From NCBI GenBank assembly GCA_000328365.1, contig KB292771.1:50495-114494 (forward strand): a stretch of DNA of 64,000 nucleotides, read 5' to 3'. Shown piece by piece: positions 43,978 through 57,800 of this stretch (the stretch's first letter is position 1; each line of letters starts with the position of its first letter). The position numbers were made by a program, and so were the translations under genes. The stretch is from Capitella teleta (lineage: Eukaryota > Annelida > Polychaeta > Capitellidae). The notes below the pieces were generated by a model. It ran no database searches, was not told where the DNA came from, and worked only from the letters and a program-made list of their open reading frames with translations.

Positions 43978-45992
43978 CAAATAGAGATAAGTAATTTGTT
44001 ATGGATTTCAAATTGTTGATAAGTTATTTTTCATCAAATCCAAATGGCAGCTTCATGATGGCTCACGAATTCCATCATTCCACAAGGGGAATGAGATATT
44101 TCAAAGCGATGGCACTTGGTAAGTGGTTTTAACGACACAATATTTTGGTGTTGCCTACCGAGAGTTGATTGTGGAGGCTGAAGTATTGATGTGCCAGGAA
44201 GCGCCGCTTTTCGGTCTCTTTCAAGAAGCAGCCGATGTTCTCCTCCGTCATCTGGAGTCGGCTGAGCAGCACGCCGTGTGACGTCGGTTGGTGAAGGTGG
44301 GTTGCGAACCTGACGTTCTGCGTCTCCATGTGGTGAGAGTGCGAAAGCACATAGATGAGGTCAACGACCGCTACATTCACCACACCTCGATTGACGGCGT
44401 CGAGCACGGAGAAGAAGTCGCGATAAGCTGCAAAAGGAGCGTGACGAGGACAGTAATACATCAAGGAGTGATCCAAGCAGTTTTGTTGTTTTTGTTTGTT
44501 TGTTTGTTTTGTTTTTTTGTTTGTTTTTTTTTTTGTTTTTGTTTTTTTAATACAGACGTATAGTCAACGTTAAGCTTGTCCTTTGCTCATTTCATGTAAT
44601 TTTATATCCGTTCGGCGTAAAAAATAAAAAGGAAACTAAAGCGAGCAGAAGATTTCGATTTGTGCGAATGGGTCTCTTTTTGCTGCAAGCATGATATTAA
44701 TTCGCAAATGAAAATAAATCATTTCGTTGTACTAGAGGACCAGCGTGAATAATCGCAAATTTATCAAAGCACAACAGATCAGCACCATCTTTTGCATTTT
44801 GCAACATTCTCTTGTCAATGACAAAATTGTTACCTTTGAGTTGCGAACCCATTCCAGTCACGATGTTGTAATCATCAGTGCCATTAATAACCGCCACCTG
44901 TCAACAAACAAATTGAACCAATATCAAGCTAAAACGGCTCGACTGACTGTCAGGCCAAAGAGCTTCTCGCTTGTAAAAGCATCCAGCGAAAAGACAGTTG
45001 TCATCGCAGCAGTAAAGATGGCGATTATAGTCGTTCCGGCCAAGATCCAAGTGCACCCTAGGATCCGACCCATTATCGATTTTGGGGTCTTATCCCCGTA
45101 TCTGGAATGAAGTCGGGAAATAAGTGAACGGCGCACAGGGAGGCTGAGCGGGTAATGTACCCGACAGTTGTCATGGAGACGAAAGCCCACCACGTTCCCT
45201 CTGCAACACCTTGAAAGAACGGGCGAGGAAACTCGTCTGGGTTGACCCTCGTATCCTGTGGGAAATAAATCAATGATCCAGGATTTCGATGAGCGGTCAT
45301 TTAAGACTGACCAGAGCCCATACAAGAATTCCAGCGAGGGTACAGGAAAGTAGGATGATGATTAAGACTCCGGTCAGCGTCTCTGCCAAGGCATTCATGT
45401 CGGTTGATCCGGCGAAACCAGCGCGCAGCAGTACCGCCAGACCTTCAGGGGAGATTGGGAAATGGGAAGGGTGCCAAGAAATTTAATTTCCAAACGGTTG
45501 CTATGATAAATTAATCACCCATGCTAGCAAGTTTATGGACGGGTAATTAATGTGAGATTTGTCCGAATAAATACTTCTCGATATATCACACCTCAATACC
45601 TACTATCTGAACTATCTACCATAGTATGGTTTTATAAGAACAATGAAAGTCCCTTAAGTCAGCGTATCCTCTTATCAATCAGAACTTTGAAATGACCCAT
45701 GCACTGACTGACCGGGTGATTCCAAAACTTCGACATATTGGTAGTAAGGATTCGTCGGTTGACACAATTTTGTGAGAGTCCGCATGACCGGAAGAACCAT
45801 GCTCTCCTCCTCATACCGGAAGTGTTCCTCCAACTGTCGCGGGTTTTCCGCCAGTCTGGTGATGGTCAGCTGAGCGTCTTGTGCGCAGCATATTTTAGTC
45901 ACCACATTGACAATGTCATACACGATCTTCGTCTGGTTGATGGACGGAGGTTCCCAGGCCGCAATGCTGATGGGTTTCCCTTCTTCACACAT
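43472..45992 (-). CDS. Ionotropic glutamate receptor-like channel with K+ selectivity filter
   Basis: Eight exons (45713-45992, 45312-45442, 45161-45255, 44948-45101, 44834-44897, 44159-44427, 43684-43825, 43472-43608) join in frame to 423 residues. The order is that of an iGluR without the amino-terminal domain. A ligand-binding lobe (GKPISIAAWEPPS; NPYYQYV then GLAVLLRAG) is followed by M1 (about 116-137) and a pore loop WWAFVSMTTVGYGDKTPKS. Then come M3 (ILAGTTIIAIFTAAMTTVF), a second lobe (VAVINGTDDYNIVTGMGS; NRGVVNVAVVDLIYVL with the Asp expected to hold the ligand amine), M4 (about 354-372) and a tail with four Cys. TVGYGD is split across the 45161/45101 splice junction. The second lobe and M4 argue against an ordinary voltage-gated K+ channel. 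The 5' end is unsettled: no signal peptide follows ATG 45992, and a further exon may end at 46029. Confidence 0.8.
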
Positions 45993-48468
45993 TGTCGCTT
46001 TTAATCTTCAGCATAATCCAATACTTACCTTTAGTACGTTTCAAATATCCACCCCAAAAATGACAGAGGGCGACTCCGGGGTCAGTACTATACGGTGGAA
46101 TAGACCCTTTGGTGTACGTTCAGGTGAACCCTATTTGTTGTACAGCGAAAGGAAATAGATTGCTGGGTAGAGTGCGGTAGTATGGCGTGGAGATTCGGTG
46201 GATTCCGTTACTCTGTATAATTATTATGCGAGCAGAGAACGGCGTATGCAGATTGGGTAATCTGTTTGCACAGCTTGTTGAGAAAATATGCGAGTTAATA
46301 TTAATTATATTCAAGGTATATTGAAGTGAAGTGCTTTGTCTTTGATGTATACAAATAAATTACACGGAATTAGTGTAGCTGTGTTTCAATCATTCGCCGA
46401 TTATATCTCGAAGCCGGGTTTATTGCAAGAGTCACACTCACTGAGGGGTTATCAATCAATTTACAGAGAGGTCAGTGCAACACATGTTGCAATGGTGAAA
46501 TATGCGACACATGTTTGTACTTCGTAATGAATTTGTTTTGTATGTTACAAACATTATTCGAATCGAAAATCCATTGTATGCTAATTAGAATAATAACAAT
46601 TCGAAAAGCAGCTACATACGTTTATTTACAATTTTTCAATCATTGAACTTGGTTTAATTATCATTATATTATATTCACATGGACTTCTATAAAGTTCGGT
46701 GGTTCTTCTGGTTGAAATGCATGCGTACACGATAAGCAAACAGATAAAAGGGCAAAAAACACAAATCGTAGCAAGGGAAAAGAAGAGAACGCATTTCGTT
46801 TAAATGAGAACACATTATATGGTCTTCACACGCATTGAGCGAAGTCAGAGTTATGACTGCACTTTATATGGTAATTATGCGAGCAAGTAGCAAGATTTGC
46901 GATGCTGTTACTGTGGAAGTTATTACCAATAGTATTATTATTATGTCAAGAAAGTCATAAATGGTACGTACACCAGCGACTAGTGACAGCCAGATGCCAG
47001 CCTTTAGGGCCAGCTTCAGATGGGATTTGGTCTTACTTGACCATATGGCGGGGGGGGGGGGGGGCTAATGAGCTAATTTATTCGAACCGGTGATTACGGC
47101 TGTTCAGATGAAAATAGCTATTGGCCCAAAGTATCATTTTGTGTCTCTATGTGGCTATGAACTGCGTGTACACACACAAACGATTTGGCATTATTGCCTT
47201 GAGCCGGAAAATAATGATAAATCATAATATATTTAGCTATAGGGTTATCAACTTATCACAAGACGTTTGAATTGACTGATTCTCCCACAAAAGCTAACAA
47301 TATAACATATCAAAAACATAACAGTTGATTTTTTATGCCAATTTATATGCCAATAATTGTCATAATTTCTGTGGTCGGTTGTTTGGAGACAGCGTATCCC
47401 ATTCTCAATTGTACTTGGCAGAGCACTCAAGTGATCATGATAATGCGTTATGATTTCCATCCGACCAAGTGTGTGTGTTAGTGTTACAAGTATTACAGTT
47501 GTAAACTTGTAATTGAACAAAATAATTTGTTCAACATTTAATGCAATTATGAGGGCATCGAATCATCGATCAATGTCTAACGAGCAGACGACAGCAAAAC
47601 CACGAGCAACACTTCTTGCGTCTGTAAAAAGTGCGTTATGACTCCTATCTCCACCATGTTGCAGTCACGGACATGTGTTTTCACGTATATTACATGATTC
47701 AATCAAAGCAATTAGCATCAATGCAATCCTTCAAGTGCCCTGAGTTGATATATACCCCATTCAATCATACATATCCAACTAGTTTACACGTGGCCCGATG
47801 GACTAACTGGGTTACTTCGATAGCTAGGGCATCTATGCAATATTTCTTTGTACCCAAGGGTTTAGGGTAGGAGATATGACGTCATATCAATCCCCACTCT
47901 GAGTCCCCAAGTGCGATACGAGACTGACTATTTTGTTATATTTTTAAATAAGCTTTTGAAGCCGCAGCTGACAATATACATGTATATGTAGTATGTACTG
48001 TCCCCGAACAAAAGCCCGAAATTTATTTTTTCACTTATATTGACATTTAATAAGGAGATGTTCTCACCTGTTACACTACCCATGTGTTGCATAGCAGCAT
48101 CATATTCTTCCTTCGTTTCCAAGGCAACCAAAAGTTTCTGTTACTTCTGAGTTATGATTAAATTCCCGCAATGCCACGTCACCATAAATTCATTCGTTGT
48201 CAATGAATTTAGTGATTAAAAATATTACACTGTACACCGTGGCAGGTACATTTCTGACGTAAGCACTATATAGGCCTATATATCACTGTTATGGCTGATC
48301 GAATCGATTTCTAGTGTATGTACATGCATTCACAATTTCAGTATGGAGTTTGGGGTCTGTGCACATCGATGTTCTATGGCCTCTTTCTTTCTCCCTTTTT
48401 AATAATTGCATACATGTTTTTGCTTTTCTCGTCTGCCTCATGCAGCCTGGCTGCGGCCCTGTTTTTTG

Positions 48469-48503
<35 letters not shown>

Positions 48504-48878
48504 CTTGAGCACACTGGATAACTTGAAAGAGGCTTCATTCATTGCGTGTTCTACAAGCAGACCCACCTGACACGAGGCCGCCCACGGGACGGGAGCCCCG
48601 AGTATCCTCGTACGAGAAGCCACTTCGATATGAAAAAACAATCGATACTAAATTTCATGAGACCTAATTGTAAGGATAAATGAGACCAAAATGGATAATT
48701 GCTTCGAAAACTTTATTCCAAATGTTAAAAACAAGAAATCACATCCAGCTATACAGGGTATCACATTTTGCTTTAGATCAAGTACAACTCAATAAGATCA
48801 CCTTCAATATTATATTGAGCTAATAGAAGAATTCAAATCAATATTATATTGAGCTAATAGAAGAATTCAAATCAATAT
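45993..48878. other. Spacer between glutamate receptor and CFAP54
   Basis: Mostly non-coding. A possible upstream receptor exon lies at about 46029-46075 (it reads GVALCHFWGGYLKRTK before a GTAAGTATT donor). Other features are a G-run (47050-47063), a 16-base palindrome GATATGACGTCATATC (47873-47888) and a T-run (48473-48500). Two copies of a 34-base unit lie near 48807-48876, and there is a possible CFAP54 AATAAA (TTTATT at 48712). Confidence 0.4.
48064..48134 (-). CDS. Isolated candidate exon, function unknown
   Basis: A 70-nt stretch between an acceptor (AGAAGTAACAG) and a GTGAGAAC donor reads LLVALETKEEYDAAMQHMGS. It slightly recalls the start of thioredoxin-type domains (ESKEEFDAAL), but no partner exon with a CxxC motif is seen nearby. 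It could be a leftover or an artefact. Confidence 0.2.
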
Positions 48879-51800
48879 TTACGACAGAATTTTGAGCAAC
48901 CAGACCAGGAGATTTGGATCATGGATGCAGTGTCCAAAATTCACGTCAAACATGTGCTCGAGATGCTTGAAATTACTCTTTGACATTTCAAATGGAATTT
49001 TCTGGAATAGAAGAAAGACAAATAACGTATGTTTCAAGTTTTAAAGATAAAAGCGAGCTTACCTCAGTTGGTTTTGCTTCCTCAGGGGTTTCTCCGCTCA
49101 CAAGTGAATCGCTTGTTTCAGCCGGGATGTCAACCTCAGTTGAGGTTTCGTTAGATTCGGATGATTGGCCAAAGAGCGCTTGGATCTGCGTCATACATTG
49201 CTTCAAAATAACCTGCAACATACAACCTTAATTGAACGAAGGTGATGTCATTCAAGATCTGACCTCAAGTTTTTCATCGCCCACAGGTTTTGGTGAAAGA
49301 GCTTTGATGCGGGCGACTTTGCGATTGGGTTTGGTTGAAGGGGGACGAGGAGCAGGGGAGACAGCAGCAGATATTTCTTTCCTCTTGGATTCCACCAAAG
49401 AGATCTCACCCTGCTGCATCAAGGCACTCAACCTGATGGCCATATTAATTTGGATTAATAACACGTTTTTATAGTGCATGTGTAAATATGAGGATTTTCA
49501 TTTTTTTTTTTTATGGGAACTTGGATAAATCTCACTGATCACGCAGCTCTGCCACTTTGTTGAGAGGCATCCATGTGAATCCAGAAGGTTTGGTGTCTGG
49601 TTTGAGGCAAGCGCTGTACACCAGCATGATCTGCTTCTCTTGCAATGCTGGTGGCCGATCAGAAGTAGGTGAGAACCACAGGAAACACAGCGTGTTATCT
49701 AGCGGCTCCACGACATGCTTATCACTCGGACGATAGACGTCATCCGCAGGCTCAGATGGAGCGCCCTCTGGATTTACGTCTGTCAAGACGCCTTCGTTGG
49801 CAGCATACGACTTGTGAATGAGGTCATCACTGCAGCTGAACTCTTCAGCTGGCGGCTGAAGCTGCAGGGCTGCCGGTGGGTAGATAGCAGTGCAGTTGTT
49901 AGCGTATGCAGGCAGGCACTGAGTGAGGAAGCGATGCAGATGACATAAGCGCAGGCTCCAAGGGGCCGAGTGAACGACGCAACGAACATCACTGCGCTCG
50001 TCTCCAGAGTCATCCACGTTACCAAGGAAACCGCACTGCCGCTGGACCAGGGACTGGTAGCCTAGGAGAAGAAAGGAGATGCGACCAAGAGCCACAAGAT
50101 GCTCACCTATGACATGGATCCAGGATAAATCATTGACCGCCTCTCTCGCTTTGTGTAGCTGGTCTTCATACGTCTCGGCCAGTGGTGGCTCCAGGGCCTC
50201 AGTCAACGGCGCTAGTTCTTCTTCTATCTCGTTCATGTAGACGCGTTTCTTTTCTCCCAAAATGTACGAGCCAAGCAGATCAAGCACCATAAAGTCTGGA
50301 ACATTTGAGCGTGCCTTCGATCCAAGTCCAGAGGGGTTTCTGTTGACGGAGGCGTCGCCAGAAAGCAGACTCCTTGCTCTCATGGCTTCCCCCACAGCTG
50401 CTGCACATTGGGTTGCAATCCAAGCCGCCTGACTCTCCTGCTCAGAGCTGTCCTGTCTCGGTGAACCGGCAGATGTTTTTAATTTCTTCTTTTTCTACAA
50501 ATGAACAACAGTTAAATCAACATTTCGTTCAAATTGAGTAATCTGACCTTTTGTGGAGTTTCAATAAGATCCCTAATACCAGCCTGTGAGAATGAATAAG
50601 TTTAAATGAAATGACACAAGCGGTTTAATCTTACGCTGAACAGTGTTTTGCGCTCAGTGTCTTTGTTGATAACCTTTGTTGCTTCTTCGTTGCTTGTGTT
50701 TGTTTTGGGAGTGACTCCTGTAGAACTGCTCATGTAGAGCACGGCTATCTCCAAATACGCTTGCTTTATGAGGCTGCAAAGATCTCTCTCAAAGGCTATC
50801 AATAATTATGTTTCACTTCCATACCTAAGATCATGATCATGAGAGAAGGAAGTCTTGATAGCCTCAACCAGAGTGTGTGCAACTGAACGTGCATTATATT
50901 TGCCCACATGGAAAAGCTGCCGCTGCAATTTTCCTACAAATAACAAAACAGTATTGTACACTTATTGGAGTTATGACAATGCTAAGCACAAACCCATATT
51001 CAGGAGTATATCTGCTTCAATGCTTCCAACACGAGTGTAAATAACTTTGGAAAGATTTAAAGCAGTCGAGAGGACTCCCAATGGCCGACTCCAGAGGGAA
51101 GCTGCTTCATTGGGGGAACTAAGAGAGAGGAAGGGAGAGTGTGAGAGAGAGAAAAAGAGAGATGGCCAGAGAGCTCACAGGTCAGCAGCAGAGGCCACAG
51201 CTGTCCTCAGCAGAGCATTACCAATGCGCTGTTTGCTTTGCACCAGCGGAAAGAGTTGAGGCAAGAAGAGATTTTGCACGGGTGAACATATCGTCAAGTG
51301 CTCTCGCTTGTTGTCATAGCGATGCTCTGTGCTCTCACCCAGGGTCTCCAGCTGATGCAGAATCATCTCCTGAGCCTGGCAGTAGCGGTCAAACGCCTCA
51401 TCCGCACTGATGTCTGGACCTTCAAGGTCAGTGAGAAGAAGAAGAGTGGAGGCGCGCAACAGCTGACCAGCAATGGATGGTTGCCGCACATTAGCCAGCA
51501 GAGCAAGGACATTCTACACGTCACAAAACAAAGCATTCAACTTGCATCCGATGTCACATCAACCTACCTGAAGTATTTCTTTGGTCTTCTCTGCTTGGCA
51601 GCCATCCAGCATGCCCAACAGAGCTCTCTGAGATTGGAACTCCGCCTGCATTTCTAGATCCCCTGCTACCTCTGCCTCACGAATTCCTTCTTTGCAGTAA
51701 ACGTGCACATCCGCTAATTCCTTCTCCACAGCTTTCTCAGATCCTGCATGCACAGCTTAGATTCAAACAAATGACCTTGATGAACTTCCAACCTTTGACT

Positions 51801-54800
51801 TCTCCCATTCCCTTCATTTCGCCTTTCAAGCACTCAATGAGGGAGTGGCGCAGTGAGAGCCACGTCCTGGCGTCCAAGCGACTGCGGCTCTGTGCGTTCT
51901 GGAACTGGTACTGAACGGATTTCCCGTCGACGATTTTCACGGGGGAAACAGTGCCGTCATCCAAGAAGGCCTCGTTACGCGCCCCAAAAGCTCTGCAATG
52001 AGCGATTGAATGCACGGTATTAACACGAGGAAAAAACCAACTTTTGAGGCGATGAACATTCTTGTTCGCTGTCTCCAAGGATGCTCGCTCTTTGCAGAAC
52101 TGTCATGGCCGACAGCACAATACGTGCAGCCATGCTGGAGTGATGGCGTTGCCTTGCAATGCACGCCATGTGCTTCTTAGCCTCCACCACAAGCTCCAGT
52201 TCAGCTGCGTTCATCTTCTCAATGCCTGAAAAATAATGTGGACAATCAAGAAAGATTCATTTTGATTAGTTAACATATATTGTAGACAAAAGCAAAACAA
52301 AAATCTCAAAGTGTGGCAATCATTTCATAATAAACAGTGATATGAATCAAACAATGTACAATCAATATGTTCACAACACAAATTAACTCTTTTTATTAAT
52401 ACACGGCTGTGATCTCATGATTGATTCACAGGAACGCATTCGGATACCTTTGTGAGTCATATGAATGCCAAATTGTTGGCACAGACGAATTTCTTTTTCT
52501 GAAAGTCCTGTGGAGTCAAAATTCAAATGAAAAATCAACGGACTGAAAAGTTGACAAGACGCAGGACTTGAGGGGTTTGAATATAAAGCGCGCTTACCCT
52601 TGTCAATCTGGGCACTCTCGATGATGATTTCAGAGACAGTGGTCAGCATCTGGTCAGCGGAGGAGAGCAGTGACCCCTTGACCCCTTCCAAACAGGGCGG
52701 GGAATCACCCTGCGAAAAACGGTGCATGTGTCTGGTGAAGTGGCTCTCTTCCTCTCCCGTTCCGTTAGATGCTTCTAAAAAAAAGTATTTGGCATAAATT
52801 GAAATGGGGAAATATTATAGTTATCCTATGTGACCCTAAACATGTACATATTAACCTATTCAGGAGGCAGATCTCTCGTTATGATTGAAGCATATTTATA
52901 TGTACATTTGCTCAATTTTTTGTTAATTCACAAGGAAAATATAATTCAATGTTCAGAAGAATGTTACAAAAATATTGGCTATACTCATTGACTTTCTTGA
53001 ATCATACAAAGATTAGCTAACAATATAAACAGATATGTAGACACATGTTAGAACATACTGCATACATTATGGAGCATCAGTTATGCAACAATAAACAATT
53101 ATAGATCAGAAAACTGGGCTCAATCATCAGTTGCAAAAGAAAAAACGAAAAAAAAAGAAATGCTGAAAATGTGGTTAAAAAGCCAAAAATACAAGATAAA
53201 AATAACTGAGTTATGTCATACTTGAAGCACAGAGGTGCTTTGCGTATGAGTGAATTAGGCCACCGCTTCAAATAAACAGCTGAACTCTGACCTTCGAGAC
53301 GTTTTGCTTTAAGATAACTGCGCAAAGTGACTGTTTCACAGATGATGAGAGAAGCTGTGTGACACAATCTCAATGACTAACCGTGCTCGGATTCCTTCTT
53401 TGTTGGTTTAGTTTGAACCAAACTGTGCCTCGTGGAGAACTTCCTTTCACCGACGGACGCTGTTGCCATGCTCTGCGCTTGGTAGGAATAGCTCCCAGGC
53501 GGTCTGTGTGTAATTATTTACAATAAATTCCATCAAGGTGTAAACTTTGAAGCAAAACTCACGCAATATCCGAGAATTTTGGGAGAACCGGAATTGTGTC
53601 AGCAATGGCGATGAGGAGACTGGCTTGGACAAGGGTCAGCTGGCAGGTCAAATGAGGACCATACATGGGGCCAAGGTTGGATGACAGGCGCTTGTCAATG
53701 ATGGAGTCCAGGACCTGGTTTGATCAGCATATATATGAAGAAAGGGAGACATATTCATACCTTGAGGTTTGAGGGTTCTAGTATTGGTTTCTGAGAGTTA
53801 AATTTCGCAGCATGGAAGCGAGTGTCTGATTGCAAGAGGGAGGATTCCGGTCCGTTGGGTAAACTCTCTCCCCGCAACAGACGCTGAAGCAGAACCAGGG
53901 CTTCCGGGAAGAAACAGAGTTCAGTCAGAACACGTATCTTCAGGATTCGACCGTCAACCGCTCTCTTGAGATCACGGCACACAAAGGTCGTAAAGTACAA
54001 GTACAAGGTCACCATGGGCAGCATCTGAAGGTGAAGGTCATTGGTCAGTATTAAAGGTCATTGGGGTCATACTGACAAAGAGATTGTGTCGACTGCGATG
54101 GAGTTCGTCCATTATGAAGCGCAGAGCGGCAACCAGACTTCGACCGTCAGATCGGAACCTGAAATATTCATTATTTATAATTAAAAATATTCTATAATAA
54201 CTCAAATAAAATACTTCTCAGAAAGTAGGTCAATCCCTGGAATCAAATGGGTCACTTCACAGCTCTCGCCAATCTCGTAGAGAGCATAATCATGATCTGC
54301 AGTGGGATGGGGGAGGGAGGCCCGGAACAAAGCCTGTGGCACAAACGGCCATCAAATCAGAACGTCCAATCAGAAAGCAGTACCTTGAATAAATATCCAG
54401 CCAGGAAACAGCATTCAACTCGAAGCCCAAGGTCAGAGGTCAGGATGTACTGGGCAATGTTTGAGCAAATCACTCCGGCCAAAATACAGCCCCACAATCC
54501 ACATCGCTTTAGCAGTTTGGCAGCAATGTCATTTCCCTTGAAGACCTCTCTCCACGACCCCAGGGCATCCGTGGTTTGTAGAATCAGATCCAACGCCTCA
54601 GCCCAGCATTTGTACGCAGCTCTGAGATTAATTGCCGAAGTATGAGATAACAAAATGCCAAAATTAATTAACACCTGTTGTCGCCCGTGTGGAAATGCAA
54701 GTTTCCAAGTTCTCTCATAGCTTCAGCAGCAAGATCTCTCTGGCCTCCCGCCAAAAGCAACTCTGAAACATCCACGAAAGTGAACCCCTTCACTAAAGTT

Positions 54801-57800
54801 GTGCCAGCCGTGAGCTAACCGATGGTCTTCTGGTACGACCGCATGACCACTGTGATTTGTCCTTTGGGTAACGGCGCCATCTGGATGTCATCCGGGGACT
54901 GGAACTCTGTGTGGCTGAGGTCAAGCGGCATAGACGGCTGGGGACACGCTGTATTCGACATGAAATCCACGCGGGAGGACGCCTGGCTGGGACCAGCGGG
55001 AGTGGAAGCGTTGCAATTGGCTGAGGAAGGAAGCCAGTGAGAGGGATTGCGATCTGATGGATGGCGTCGTACCACATGTCTGCCCGGCTAAGTACAGAGT
55101 GAGTAACCGTCGAGAGTGTTGCAGGGCACGTGCAGTGTACTCAGATTGATGCAGAATTTTGCGAAGGTTTTGGAGAGAGTTAGCAACATCTAAAGGCACG
55201 CAGCACAGACGTAAGGCGTGTAGGCCACCTGGGGTCAAATAAAGGTCAGATGGGGTTCAAAGGGTGACAAATGGTGAGCAACCTGAGTAAGCGTTATGTC
55301 CATCTGGGTCAATATGAGCGCCAGGATTCACTTCAGAAAGGCTTCCGTCCTGGAGCTGTGCTTTCAGTTGGAGTTGAGTGTACAGTTTGGGCGTGATGGC
55401 TGACTGCATTTCTTTCTCTGCTCTCAAGAAATGCGGCTGGGGAGGAGAAATTCCATCGTACTGAGCGACTCTTTCGACCAGCTTCCTTTGCGCCTGTAGC
55501 ATCAATGGACTGACGCCTTCAGTGTAGCGATCACTGAGAACAAACAATGAATTGAGTTCATTCTACAATGAATACTCACTCAGAGAGTGCGTTGAAGCGG
55601 AGACTGAGGTCCACCAGTCTCTCCCATTTCTGCTGGTGATGCAGTAATTCCAAGACGCGCAGAGTAATCCTTCGCACCCAACGCACATCCACTGTACTCA
55701 AATCATCCAGATCAGCTTCAAACTTCAGATTAGCTCCGCCCCTCTCGTCTTTAGCGGCTCCCATCCAAGACCTGACCGCATCTTTGATAGGCTCCCTCTG
55801 GAGTCAGAATAATTCAATTGCAGGTGATGCATGGAGCGCTAATCAACCTTGCTGCGTGTCTGCTGCAGCTGCACCATCATATCCAGCAGACAGTCCGCCG
55901 CACAGTATAACGGTTGCCACAAGAGAGTTCTGACCATGGAGACCTCCAGGAAGGTTCCAATGCCGTTCTTATTTGGAGAGTGGGCTCTTGATAGCGCTGT
56001 CTGAGCACAGTTCCACAAGGCCCGGCAGACATTCTGCAGCAGCATCCAGTGGTGCCCCCTGTGAGCCAGGATCTGTGAGAAAAACGCAATGTTTCAAGGC
56101 ATGAGAGGGCGGTTAAACACTGACGATGGCTTTCTTGAAGAAGGTGAATGTTCGCTTCAGCATCTCAACGCCTTCTTCGCGAGTGACCATGACTTCTTCT
56201 TCCTTTCCTTTCTTTCTTCCTTTGCCAACATTCTGCCGACCTGGCGACCCCGTGCCCTTGGAGGCTTCTTTAGTCCTCGGAGACTCGGTCATTTCCAAGA
56301 GGACCCCAGTTGCAGCCGCGGCCGCTATTTCAATCCCAGAAGCCTTCTCCTCATGCATCGTAGCTTCGCTCATCTTATCTGACCTCTGACCTTGACGCGT
56401 GGCCTGGCGAGATGGACCACCGCTCCAGTTCACGATCAGCGTTCCAGTTGTTTCGAACGAAAACCAATCCTCTTCCAAGAACGATGTCCTGTTATAAAAG
56501 CCATCAATCATACAACACTTGATTAATATTGATGATTATACCTGTACAGGTATGTTGCTGCATGACCTCCAATCATTTTCTCCCTGATTTCAAGTCGTTT
56601 CATGAAAACTCCAAACTGACTCAAGGCTTTCACCAAATTCAGCTGCAATTATAATTGCTCCAATCACTGAATAAAACAATGACCAGCTTAATCACCTGAG
56701 CTCTCCAAGGCATTTCGTCAGCTGAAATCTTTCGCAATTTCTTTCGACGGTTGCAGTGATTAATAGCGTCAATGAAATACAGACTCAGCACGTCCAGCGC
56801 CTATAACGATCACTCAGCTTGACCCCAAACTGAACTCATTGAACTTACCCTGATTTCCAGTTCTTCCTGCGCTTGTCTTTGAGCGTCAGACATCAGGTTC
56901 GTCACAGCGATCGCCTGTGAATCAATTGTTAAACCAACAATCAAGAGAGGCTGCACTTGTACCTTGTATTTCGTTTTTTTTGAGCGAGGTTTGCTTTTCT
57001 CTGACACTCCTGCCGTTCTCAATTTCTCTTTCGATGCAGGAGACTAAAGAAGAAGGAAACGCCATTGAATTTATTGACAAGCAAATCATTCGATCTCCAT
57101 GTAAACTGAAGAATGATCAGGAGTTGCGATATACTTAACATGAGTTAATGAATGAGAAAATGTGAGTAGATCGACGAAGATGAATGCTGAGGTATTTCGG
57201 GATTGATCGTGAATTAAAATTCCACAATGCAAACATACGAACACATTGAAATACAGTGCAATGAATGAATACACAAATTAGTTAAATCCAAACATCAACC
57301 ACACTCAAATCTGTCTGGAAAGAAAATAAATACACATTTCAAGATTTAATTTGCAATTCAGTCCAAGACACCAGGACACATGTACTAGATAGTATTCAAA
57401 AACCTTGAAAACACAGCCATGAAAAAAATAAAACACCCCAGAATCAATCATGTACACCAAAAAATAATCAAATTCAAAGAAAAAAAACTAATTTTTTACC
57501 AAACGAGCTTCTTCAGCATTCTGAGGCTGAGATACAGAAATGGAATCTGCATCTCGCTACAAAAAGAGTGAATTAAGGCACTAAGTACAGACGCATGCGT
57601 CAACCCACACAACAGACACTGCTCTCTTACTTCAAGCGCTTTAACAAGTTTTGGGTCCAAATTTGGCAAAAGATTGCATGGCTAATGAAAACATTAAATT
57701 AAAGTAAGTAGAATCAAAATTGAAAAATTTCTTCCGAATTATATTGGCAAATCTTCCTCTCTTACCTTCTCTTTGGAGTATTCCACAAGGGCTGCCTGGA

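Noticed and set aside
44288-44563. Frame ending in a Phe/Cys/Leu-rich stretch on plus
   Set aside because: Antisense to a receptor exon and then a GTTTT low-complexity run.
43472-45992. Reading the gene as an ordinary voltage-gated or two-pore K+ channel
   Set aside because: No voltage-sensor helix or second pore; the lobe sequences before M1 and after M3 and a terminal M4 fit an iGluR layout.
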